Positions 7,764 to 15,156 of a stretch of DNA of 18,604 nucleotides are shown here, piece after piece (within the stretch, counting starts at the first letter, position 1; every line of letters starts with the position of its first letter). The notes under the pieces were generated by a model. The model ran no database searches and was not told where the DNA came from. It was given only the letters and a program-made list of their open reading frames with translations. A program made the translations under genes and the position numbers. This DNA comes from Glomus cerebriforme (Eukaryota; Glomeromycota; Glomeromycetes; Glomerales; Glomeraceae): positions 34,816-53,419 of the forward strand of contig QKYT01000057.1 in NCBI GenBank assembly GCA_003550305.1. The letters are read 5' to 3'.

Positions 7764-8260
7764 AGAAATTCACAATTAAACCTTTTCTATTCATTCTTAA
7801 TTTTTATGTAATATTTATATTAATAAATAAAGATCAAAAGCAATTGTACTAAATGTGTCTTATTATTAAATTTACTTTTCTTTTTCGCATCATATCATAT
7901 TTACATTTCTCTTTTAATAACATTTATTCTTTTAAAATTTTAATTATGTCTAATATAAATACAATTATCTTTCTAATATTAAAACTATATCTGAAGATGA
8001 AATAATATCTGAGAGTGAATCTCCTGATGAACAGGTTTTCATAACACTAAAAATAAAAAAGTTTGGTGTTATATTTCATAATTCATGACGTCATTTTTTT
8101 ACCATAATTTAATTCATACATATATGGAAATCAGAAAATATTATGACCATACATGTATGGAATTTAAAAATTTTCTAACCATATATATATGGAAATTAAT
8201 CAACTATACATACCCTACACTACATACAAAAACAACTATACACTACATGTTTCTAAAACC
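7764..8260 (+). repeat. Palindromic repeat module 2, copy B
   Basis: The second copy of 3863-4360, same orientation, about 3.9 kb away. It starts AGAAATTCACAATTAAACC and ends CACTACATGTTTCTAAAAC. It carries the 14-bp palindrome CCATACATGTATGG at 8147-8160 and ATATATATGG variants around it. Unlike copy A it is followed, not preceded, by module 1. Confidence 0.8.
7946..8088 (+). pseudogene. Frameshifted copy of the short acidic ORF
   Basis: ATG at 7946 opens SNINTII. One base fewer than copy A after codon 7 sends it to an early stop, but shifting back gives ISEDE, ISESESPDEQ, VFITLKIKKFG and a TGA at 8086-8088, the same end codon position as copy A. See 4041-4184. Confidence 0.3.
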
Positions 8261-8263
8261 CTC

Positions 8264-8409
8264 CAAATAAATATGATTTTAACACTACATACATGTATGG
8301 TAAATTAGACATTATTCATATATACATGTATGATAAGTGAGTTATTATTCATACATACATGTCAAAGACAACCATACACTACATCTGACATAGTTACTAT
8401 ATACCCATG
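8264..8409 (+). repeat. Palindromic repeat module 1, copy B
   Basis: Matches 3700-3840 through AATAAATATGATTTTAACAC and ACATGTATGGTAAATTAGAC. It has three ACATGTA-type palindromes (about 8290, 8324 and 8355) and a tail ACAACCATACACTACAT. It ends about 140 bases before the start codon of the open gene at 8547, so it occupies that gene's upstream region. Confidence 0.75.
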
Positions 8410-8546
8410 ATATAATACAGATGTAAGTATAAAATCATTCTACATGTAACTTACACTTTTTCACATTGATTTTTAAAAGCTTAATTATTGCAAAACCATT
8501 ATTTTGTTATATAATTTATATATATAGCAATAACTGGTTAAGAAAT

Positions 8547-9419
8547 ATGGTAAAAAAAGTTAATTGTGAAAGGAAAAATGACTCCTTTCAGTCCTACAGA
8601 AAAAACAGTATTTCTAAACAAACTTCAACCGATACCAATTATTATGATTTGGAACGCTTGGAGTCTTCTTTGGAGTTATACCCATCAGCTTTCAAAGATG
8701 ACAGTAAAGGGGCAAATCAATTATCTATACAAGAATCAGGAATGCTTAATAGAAAGTATCATGATAATAAAGCCAAATACAGATTTGTGTCTGTCAACAG
8801 TGAACCTCACATACTTAGATCAAGTATCAAAATGGAAAGGAAAAGATGTGAAATTTATGATGGATTCGTCGATTTGTTATCAAGTACCAGTGAATGTGAA
8901 GGCAGTACAGATAAGGACGAAGAACATACAGATGTTATGTTGGGCAAAGAATGTGAAGGATGTCCTAACAGTGAAACAATTGAAAAAATACAATCATCCT
9001 TTGGAAAATTATGCAGAATTGGTTCCTTGGAAGGCGATGTTTGGAAAATGATTGTTCCTCAGAAAACGTGTCATCTTATACATGCACACTCTCGCTATAC
9101 CAAAGAAGAGTCATCAAGAATTGAAAGTCAAGCAACCATGTCCCAAGTGCAATTATGTGAAGGAAAAAATGGAAGAACATCACGTTGTAATGATTCGCTT
9201 ATCTTAGTTGATACATTTGAAGATAAATCTCGTATTGCAACTTTAATTGATTATGAAGTTTTTGATAGTGATCTAAAAGAACTAATTTATTATATAAGAC
9301 GTGTTGTTGAATTTGGCTTTGATCATATAATTATTATTGGAGAGACTGAATATGGAATAATTTTTTTAGATTGTTATGGTCGTGTTTTTCTGTGGAATGA
9401 TGAGAGTCAAATGTTATAG
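8547..9419 (+). CDS. Charged hypothetical protein with possible SUKH/SMI1-like C-terminus
   Basis: 290 codons from ATG 8547 to TAG 9417-9419. The open frame starts at 8466, but the first 27 codons translate the A/T-rich upstream DNA, so I prefer MVKKVNCERK as the start. Residues 1-210 are polar: a basic Ser/Lys/Arg start, KYHDNKAKYRF, ERKRCEIYDGF, an acidic STDKDEEHTD, and a Cys pair in KECEGC. Residues about 215-290 look folded: SLILVDTFEDKSRIATL, LKELIYYIRRVVEFGFDHI, IIIGETEYGIIFLDCYGRVF, LWNDES. An aliphatic helix, then IIIGE, LDCYGRVFLW, and past the stop PFGNSPEEASKHL, recall the SUKH (SMI1/KNR4) pattern; this is inference. After TAG, 40 sensible codons run to TAA at 9539-9541, and TAG could be a mutated Trp codon. 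The gene is GC-richer than its flanks. A second frame is open for 161 codons inside it. Confidence 0.55.
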   Translation: MVKKVNCERKNDSFQSYRKNSISKQTSTDTNYYDLERLESSLELYPSAFKDDSKGANQLSIQESGMLNRKYHDNKAKYRFVSVNSEPHILRSSIKMERKRCEIYDGFVDLLSSTSECEGSTDKDEEHTDVMLGKECEGCPNSETIEKIQSSFGKLCRIGSLEGDVWKMIVPQKTCHLIHAHSRYTKEESSRIESQATMSQVQLCEGKNGRTSRCNDSLILVDTFEDKSRIATLIDYEVFDSDLKELIYYIRRVVEFGFDHIIIIGETEYGIIFLDCYGRVFLWNDESQML

Positions 9420-9541
9420 CCATTTGGTAATTCTCCTGAAGAAGCATCAAAACACTTAATTAAAGGTAAAGATCAGTTGAGATGGTTTGTAGTGAATGGA
9501 ATTGTATATGAGTATATTACGAAATGGCAAGATTTTTATTA

Positions 9542-9936
9542 ATTGCTTATTTTAGTTTTATTGCTTTCTTAAACTTCTTTTTGATTTTTCAATTTTTATA
9601 TACAGTATGTATCAATAGCCTAACAAGCGTGTTTAAGATAGTAATATAATATATATGTTATCTAATGTATTTGAATAATAAAAAAATCAATTTGCAATAA
9701 CTGCATTCTTGCAAAACATAATTTTAGAATATATTTTGGCCAAGGCTTTGATTTGTTATTAGTAATATAGAAATGTTATCATGTATCCCAGACTAAAGCC
9801 TATCTATTTTATATATCATAAAACTTTTTAACATTGCATCTGATCTGTTTATTTAGCAAATCTCTCTCAGTGATGATAAGTTTCTATATACTAATTTTTT
9901 GATCACTAAGCTAATGTATTCTAATTTCTAATACAG
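9542..9936. other. 3' flank and spacer after the open gene
   Basis: A/T-rich with no coding sign. AATAATAAAA near 9676 could serve as a polyadenylation signal for the gene upstream. The stretch ends in a T-rich tract and TAATACAG, a credible 3' splice site for the exon at 9937. Confidence 0.3.
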
Positions 9937-10227
9937 GGCAATTTCGCAATTCAAAGAGATTTCCTGAGAATTGAATTATTGCAATAAGACATCAAAGATT
10001 TTTCAGCCAGAGATGAGAATGATCTGGAGATCTGGGATAATAAAGGATCTCAGTTTGAAAATTGTGAGAATGAATGTAATTCAAAATTGGATGATAAATG
10101 GATATGATGGAGAAAACCAGATATCAATTATCCCACTGGTATCTGCCTGATTCATTATGAAATTGATTACTTGAAATGCATCAAAAAATTCTTGCCAGCC
10201 CTATTCACTCCATTTATAATCAGTTAA
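9937..10227 (+). pseudogene. Exon-like fragment, unrecognised protein, two internal stops
   Basis: Starting after CTAATACAG, 96 codons read GNFAIQRDFLRIELLQ, a TAA at 9985-9987, DIKDFSARDENDLEIWDNKG, an Asn/Cys/Glu-rich link, DDKWI, a TGA at 10105-10107, WRKPDINYPTGICLIHYEID, YLKCIKKFLPALFTPFIIS and TAA. Trp, Cys and Pro are well represented, unlike translated A/T background, so I take it as a decayed exon. It is the first of a series of plus-strand fragments to 12402. Family not recognised. Confidence 0.42.
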
Positions 10228-10251
10228 AATTATGGATTATGCTAACAATTC

Positions 10252-10269
10252 ACTAACCAATTGGTTAGT
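10252..10269. repeat. Perfect 18-bp palindrome
   Basis: ACTAACCAATTGGTTAGT equals its reverse complement. It lies in a presumed intron of the decayed gene. It could be a binding site or the scar of an excised element; unrelated to the ACATGT palindromes. Confidence 0.85.
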
Positions 10270-10378
10270 AGAAATTACATGACTGTAGTGCAGTAAGAGC
10301 ATGGCAGATATGTGAGAAAATCTAATATCATATAGACCTTTACTAACCTCTAGTATGTAACACTTTTTTTTATTTAAG

Positions 10379-10624
10379 CCCAATATCCATACTATATCTG
10401 AAATTAATATACCTGCCTCTATTAATGGTCATATTTTCTTAAAGATAACCAAAGAAGAACTTGAGCATTATGAAATAAATGAACTTGTGACTATTCTTGC
10501 AGACTTCACCTAGAAGTGTAAGGAGAAAAAGAAGTGCTTGTTCTTCTCGTATAAGATCTGAAAAGACTTGAAAGAGGTGTTAGTAAAGCATGAAATTAAT
10601 GATAATAAAATAGGTATCATTTGA
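10379..10624 (+). pseudogene. Exon-like fragment, Lys/Glu-rich helical, two internal stops
   Basis: After a T-rich tract ending TTTAAG the frame reads PNIHTISEINIPASINGHIF, LKITKEELEHYEINELVTIL, ADFT, TAG (10511-10513), KCKEKKKCLFFSYKI, TGA (10559-10561), KDLKEVLVKHEINDNKIGII and TGA. The amphipathic helical pattern over about 80 codons supports an exon. It lies between the fragments at 9937 and 10716 and probably belongs to the same dead gene. Confidence 0.42.
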
Positions 10625-10715
10625 CAATTTCTATTAAGTAAGTCTTGAAGTTACTTGTTCATTTGTTTTTCCAGAATTTCATATGCAAATATTAAGTCTT
10701 TCATTCCATTTTTAA

Positions 10716-10883
10716 ACAATCTATCCACTTAAGGTCAATGATGAGAAATTGCTACAATGTATAAGAGAAATAAAGCATTGGTTGAAGAATATAGAACCAT
10801 GTTTGCTAATAATAATGAAATCATGTGATGTAAATATGTTTTGGCCATTTTTAATACTTCACTCTATATTGTTAAGAGAATAA
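10716..10883 (+). pseudogene. Exon-like fragment, unrecognised
   Basis: An open frame of 55 codons: TIYPLKVNDEKLLQCIREIK, then HWLKNIEPCLLIIMKSCDVN, then MFWPFLILHSILLRE and TAA. A T-rich tract ending TTTTTCCAG at about 10676 is a fair 3' splice site in front of it. Trp and Cys content supports coding. It immediately precedes the nuclease-like motif copy. Confidence 0.38.
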
Positions 10884-10912
10884 CCAAAAAAAAAATTACC
10901 TTGATCCTATAG

Positions 10913-11002
10913 CTTAAAATTATTGGTAAAGAAAATACCGGACATGTAGATTTTACAATCAAGGCCCTTGAAAAACTCATTTGTATCATATTAATAAAAT
11001 AA
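10913..11002 (+). pseudogene. Second copy of the IIGK...VDxxIK nuclease-like motif
   Basis: From 10913 the frame gives LKIIGKENTGHVDFTIKALE followed by KLICIILIK and TAA. Compare the minus-strand copy at 6812-6925 (YEIIGKKRVK, QVDYAIKIYE): the same IIGK, a short Gly-containing loop, VD-aromatic-x-IK, then a hydrophobic strand. In intact relatives as I remember them the strand is ICxTExK; here the Glu position has become Leu, which would remove a PD-(D/E)xK catalytic residue. A TAG lies just upstream at 10910-10912. It sits downstream of the 9937-10883 fragments and is probably the same gene's C-terminal part. Confidence 0.48.
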
Positions 11003-11117
11003 TCTTCAGATATAGATATTTTTAGTAATCATTATTTCATATATGGAATTTGGGAATTCATATGTTAATCCTGAAGTCATCTCTATTAATTAGCAAAGAA
11101 GAGGAATTAATGTAATA

Positions 11118-11243
11118 ATGAAATGCAATGCATTATTAAATAAAAAGATTTCCAGAGAAGGCATTTATAAAGTAAACCTGAATCAGATCTGAAAATTGAT
11201 TTTTTTGCAGAATTCAAGTGCTATAAAAACCTGGGTTGTTTAA
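11118..11243 (+). pseudogene. Weak exon-like fragment
   Basis: ATG 11118 opens KCNALLNKKISREGIYKVNL then NQI, a TGA at 11190-11192, KLIFLQNSSAIKTWVV and TAA. It is modest evidence, kept because it continues the run of same-strand fragments. TTTTTTGCAG at about 11211 may be a 3' splice site inside it. Confidence 0.25.
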
Positions 11244-11278
11244 GCAAACTAGCTATTTATTTTTTTCTAATTACAAGA

Positions 11279-11569
11279 GTAATAAGTGGGCAGGATATAG
11301 AAAACCAAGAGAGCTCAGCTAATATGAAAATTCCATCTGATGTGAAAAATTCAATTACTGCTAAGAATATCAACTGGAAGGATCTAACCAATATCACACA
11401 AATCCATAATCTTTACAGAGTGCAACTAAGATGCAACAAAGCCCTAAAAATACTTGCATTAAATATATTGAAATATCTTTTCGAAGATATTCTTCATGAA
11501 AAACCAGATTTTTTGTCAATTAATTTGCAATTCGTGAGAAACAAAAAGATCTACATTAGTGATCAGTAG
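11279..11569 (+). pseudogene. Exon-like fragment, 96 open codons, unrecognised
   Basis: After a T-rich stretch ending ATTACAAG the frame is open from VISGQDIENQESSANMK through DVKNSITAKNINWKDL, TNITQIHNLYRVQLRCNKAL, KILALNILKYLFEDILHEKP and DFLSINLQFVRNKKIYISDQ to TAG at 11567-11569. It has no internal stop and a balanced composition, making it one of the best-preserved pieces of the plus-strand remnant. ATG at 11324 is probably internal. No named domain is recognised; a mainly helical C-terminal region is likely. Confidence 0.45.
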
Positions 11570-11910
11570 GCAATTTTATAATTAAATTTATTAGTACCCA
11601 TAATCTGAAGCCATCAGGTAAATATTGCCATATTTTGATAATTGTTTTGGACTTTTAAAAATAATAGATTAATTTATGGTTTTCTGACTATCTCCTATAA
11701 AAAAATCATAAGAATACCTTCAAAATTGCAAATTCTAAATGAGAATTGAAATTATGCAATTAAATATTTTCATTAAATTTTACTATTAAAATCAATGGCT
11801 GGAAATTATAGATATGGTAGGGTAATAGGATATGCTATATTTTTTTTATCCATTTTTTGCAATTAATGTTAGCCAAATTATTTGTACAGAGATATTTTGC
11901 TTAATTCAGC
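11570..11910. other. AT-rich spacer or intron, nothing recognised
   Basis: Stops in all frames. It ends in TTTGCTTAATTCAG, a plausible 3' splice site for the next fragment. Confidence 0.3.
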
Positions 11911-12114
11911 AGTGGTATTGGAACATTCCAACCTTTCAGAATAACTACAAATACTGTATATGATTTCTTAGTATTTATCTCTAAAAAGATTATATCTTAC
12001 TATGCAGATAATCACTTGAAGAGATGCATTACTAAAAATAATATTTCAAATGAATATACAAAAAGAGAAGAAATTCTCAAATTTATTGCTTTAAGGGAAT
12101 TTCATATTTGGTAA
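11911..12114 (+). pseudogene. Exon-like fragment, 67 open codons, unrecognised
   Basis: After TTAATTCAG the frame reads SGIGTFQPFRITTNTVYDFL, VFISKKIISYYADNHLKRCI, TKNNISNEYTKREEILKFIA and LREFHIW, then TAA. It is uninterrupted and protein-like. The end resembles the kind of helical lead-in found in some transposases (for instance piggyBac), but the match is too loose to claim. Gene order and strand agree with the other fragments. Confidence 0.38.
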
Positions 12115-12162
12115 TATAAACAATACATATTATGAAAAAAGGCTAAAATGAAGTGTCTTTAA

Positions 12163-12402
12163 CTGAAGCTTTTATTCCAATCTCCTTCACACTTGAGAAA
12201 GGATAAATTAGCATTGGTATCATATTCATATGATTCTTATATAACTAGTTATGAAACTTATAAAGCAATCATAGCAAAAAATACTGTACAAAAAAAATAT
12301 AATGAGCTAACTTCTTCATTTCCTTTATTACTATGAAAGCCTGTTGCATTAATACAACATAATACAAGTATACCTGAAATTCTCTCAATTGATATTAATA
12401 AG
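12163..12402 (+). pseudogene. Gene fragment interrupted by the 12403-14742 element (5' part)
   Basis: The frame opens after TAA at 12160-12162: LKLLFQSPSHLRKDKLALVS, YSYDSYITSYETYKAIIAKN, TVQKKYNELTSSFPLLL, a TGA at 12334-12336, KPVALIQHNTSIPEILSIDI and NK, where the element begins. Removing the element and one AAG joins ...SIDINK to YWTFM on the far side (14746 onward) in the same frame. Tyr/Ser/Pro content supports coding. The family is not recognised. Confidence 0.45.
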
Positions 12403-12420
12403 TACAGGTAAAATGATGCC

Positions 12421-12482
12421 AAATTGGAACTCATTTAAGTCATTTTAGGATACCCTAGAATGACTTAAATGAGTTCCAATTT
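12421..12482. repeat. 29-bp arm hairpin near the element's left end
   Basis: The arm at 12421-12449 (AAATTGGAACTCATTTAAG then TCATTTTAGG) pairs with 12454-12482 around a 4-base loop ATAC, with one mismatch (T/C). It overlaps the inner part of the terminal repeat. The loop region AGGATACC recurs at 12501-12508. Confidence 0.9.
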
Positions 12483-12742
12483 TTTTTGTTTTTCTTCAGC
12501 AGGATACCTAATTGATGACTAAATTTTGGCATAATTCATGCACATTAAGATTATCAATTGGGTATCTGTAAGATTATCAATCAAATATTTACTTTATATG
12601 CAATTGGATAATATATTAGTTAAAATAGTACAATTTGACCTAAACTAATCTGTATCAAATTAAGGTTGATTTTGACACAATTAGACTACTAATCGCCTTT
12701 GATTCAGAAAGATAATTCAGCCACTATTCATACTTAATTAGA

Positions 12743-12865
12743 TCTTAAAAAAAACTAGTATTCAACCAAAAAGATGCTAAATTCAGCCTTAAAAAGACCA
12801 GTATTCAGACTTAAAAAAGCTAGTATTTGGCCTTGATTTAGTCTTAAAAAAGCTAATATTAAACC
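12743..12865. repeat. Four copies of a ~24-bp CTTAAAAAAGCTAGTATTCA unit
   Basis: Units begin at about 12743, 12787, 12810 and 12842. Each runs CTTAAAAA, then R-C-Y-A-G/A-TATT and a CAACC/CAGAC/GGCC/AAACC tail, with unequal spacers. Part of the interior of the 12403-14742 element. Confidence 0.6.
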
Positions 12866-13059
12866 TATATTTATCACAAATTTATTTTATTTATAAAATT
12901 AAATATTATTGTATAATTTATTATTAAATAATACCCAATTAAAAACTATATACAAATATTAAAAATACTTTTAGGTTGTCAAAGTAAACTCTAAAAAAAT
13001 AAAATTAAAATAAAATTGCGAAATTTTCAAATTAATCCTATAAAAAGAAAAGCTATTAT

Positions 13060-13170
13060 NATGNCAAATACTTAAAGTATTGTAATTATGCTGAATACTT
13101 TAAGTATTGATTCTATAGAAAGATCACTATGCCGAATAAGTATCTTTAAGTATTATAAAGTTGATCATAT
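13060..13170. repeat. Three degenerate copies of ATGCCGAATACTTTAAGTATT
   Basis: Copies at about 13062 (with Ns at 13060 and 13064), 13089 and 13131, the last with a few extra bases. Each core AATACTTTAAGTATT is itself nearly palindromic. TCTATAGAAAGATCA and TTGATCATATAG link the units. Inside the 12403-14742 element. Confidence 0.5.
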
Positions 13171-13704
13171 AGAGCTGAAGTTAATTAAAATAGTCTAAAA
13201 AAAATTAATTAGCATAGTTAATTAGTTGATCTTATAGAAAAAAGAAAAAAACATGTTAAATAAAATACCTTTAAATACCAAAAAGCTCTTACATTCAAAA
13301 AGCTGAAGTTAATCCTAAAAAAAAAAATAAAAAATAATTAGCGAAATTTGATCTTACCAGTATTAATAATAGATAAACTAATATGTTATATCACCCTTAT
13401 GCAAATATTCATAGGAGTGTTTTGTTTTGAAAAGAAATAAAATAATAACTAAATATAAAAAAAACTAAAAAAAGGTAGTAACAAGTAACATGAAGTTAAA
13501 AAACTTACCATTCCTAAAAGAGTGCCAGGTAAACAAAATAAAAAAATTCAGTTAGTATGAAATAAAGACAGCAAAAAGAAACCCAATTTTACTTTCTGAA
13601 TGAAGACTTAAAAAAATAAAGAAAACAGCTTGTATAATCCAAAATCACCTAATACATCTTTTATCTCCCATTGGACTCCTCAAATTATAAATGTTTAATA
13701 TGAT

Positions 13705-13877
13705 TATTTTTTAAAAAAGGTATATTTTGTAATATTTTATTATGGAACTTAATACATAATTTGCCTAAAATTCAACTATAAAGATGCAATAGAAATACTA
13801 ATATAATTCTTTTAAAAAGGTGGATTTTGTAATAAAATATCACAAAACTTACTACTTAATTTACCTAAAATTTGTCT
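13705..13877. repeat. Direct repeat with 100-base period, two copies
   Basis: TTTAAAAAAGGTATATTTTGT at about 13710 and TTTTAAAAAGGTGGATTTTGT at about 13810 open two units. They continue with AATATTTTATTATGGAACTTA against AATAAAATATCACAAAACTTA, and TTGCCTAAAATT against TTACCTAAAATT. Confidence 0.6.
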
Positions 13878-14742
13878 AAATCTATCTGAAATATTAATAT
13901 ATACTGTATTCCTCTAAAGAAAGTAAAGTTTTGTCTGTAAAATATAATATGAATTTTTACTAAAGTTAAAGAAAAAAAAAGAAGTTTAAAAAGAACTTAA
14001 AAAGATTACATATATATATACTAATTTAAGTTTTTTTTTAAACTACTATGGAATTATGTATCATGTGACTTAAAATATATGTGTTTTTTTTTTCTCTTTT
14101 TCTTTAATATAGTATTATAACAATACTATTTAGCTAATTTAATAGATTTAATATAAGTCATTAAATTTACCAATTTTTGGCTTTAAAAGTTACTTTTCAG
14201 CTTTAAATAAGATAAATTAAAATGATTTTATCCTAAACCCTCCTTCTTTAGCTTTTTTTTTTTTTATCATTTTAAAATTTTTTTGATATTTATATTTTTA
14301 ATTTTTATTCTTTATTTAATTATACTTTATAATAAAAAAACTATTATTTTGCAGGTTAAATATAGGTTGAATATAAGTTTAAAAATTAATATGCAATTTG
14401 GTCATTATTTTGTAGAGTTAAATATAAGTTAAATTGCATTTATTACTAATTTAAGTCAAATATTAGCCTAATGCCATTAAGGCTGAATATTTCTATTTCA
14501 ACTAGTATATATTATGATTTTACAAATTATTACAAATCGAGTTGCTAATTTTATTTAAATGATCACTTAATAAAATAACTATAAATTGATCAATCTAATA
14601 TAATTACTTATATTGTATTTAATTGGATATGTGTCTTATTGATCACTAACTTTTGTTTAATCTGATATGTATACTATATTAACTAATTATTTTAATAGTT
14701 ATCAATTGGGTATATGTCCAATTGAACAGCATTCTACCTGTA

Positions 14743-14947
14743 AAGTACTGGACTTTTATGTAGAAAATGCAAAAAGAAAATAAACTTAATATTTTTCTAT
14801 TAAATATACTCTTAATCACTTTCTTGAAGCATTAGCTTCTGCAGAAGAAAATCTACCTATTTTAGTAAATATTTTCTGGAATTAAGATAAGAGAATAATG
14901 AAAAGCTTTCAATTCTGAAAAAATTTATTTTTGAGAAAAGATTTTAG
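14743..14947 (+). pseudogene. Gene fragment interrupted by the 12403-14742 element (3' part)
   Basis: Resuming after the AAG duplication: YWTFM, TAG (14761-14763), KMQKENKLNIFLLNILLITF, then after a frameshift near 14825 EALASAEENLPILVNIFWN, a TAA, DKRIMKSFQF, a TGA, KNLFLRKDF, ending at ATTTTAG|GTAAAAATC, a likely 5' splice site. Three stops and one shift show the gene was dead or has died since. It continues the reading frame of 12163-12402. The next exon-like piece is at 15157. Confidence 0.42.
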
Positions 14948-15156
14948 GTAAAAATCAAACTATTTTGCAAATATATATAATAACTTTATTTTATAAATTT
15001 TTTAACTCTTTAGTATAACTTCAAAGAAGTAATATATCAATTTATTTTTTTTTCAAAGAGTTCAGGAAGTATAATGTTACAATTATGAAAATTTTTAATT
15101 TTAAGGCACTATAACTATCACTTTGAAAACTTTTATATAACAGTTATCTAATAGGC

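Larger units (their letters stand above)
12403..14742. mobile_element. 2.34-kb non-autonomous element with TACAGGTA ends and AAG target duplication
   Basis: The left end TACAGGTAAAATGATG (12403 on) matches the reverse complement of the right end TACAGGTAGAATGCTG (14742 back). Over 25 bases 20 agree. AAG at 12400-12402 and 14743-14745 flanks it, and a protein frame outside resumes exactly if one AAG and the element are removed. The subterminal regions hold hairpins (12421-12482; CAATTGG/CCAATTG at 14703-14724) and a 19-base direct repeat TTATCAATTGGGTATMTGT at 12551-12569 and 14699-14717. The interior is A/T-rich and made of tandem repeats with no transposase, so it would depend on a partner. 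A 3-bp duplication is known for CACTA and PIF/Harbinger elements, but the ends match neither well. If instead TA is the duplication, ends would be CAGGTA; then the outside frame is not restored. Confidence 0.68.

Noticed and set aside
3863..8260. Module 2 copies as the LTRs of a 4.4-kb retrotransposon
   Set aside because: No TG...CA ends, no primer-binding site or polypurine tract, no gag/pol between them, and module order differs around the two copies.
8085..8270. 61-codon open frame in repeat copy B
   Set aside because: Reads through palindromic repeats (HTYMEI and similar); not preserved in copy A.
8566..9051. 161-codon frame overlapping the open gene taken as the real gene
   Set aside because: It ends at 9051, while the other frame continues 122 more codons with domain-like text and reads on past its stop; kept only as a finding.
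12447..12508. AGGATACC at 12447-12454 and 12501-12508 as an 8-bp target duplication
   Set aside because: The sequence between has no inverted ends, and the first copy lies in a hairpin loop.
12407..14745. 12403-14742 as a large GT-AG intron
   Set aside because: Splicing at CAG|GTAAAA to AAG|TAC breaks the frame, and the ends are inverted repeats with flanking AAG.
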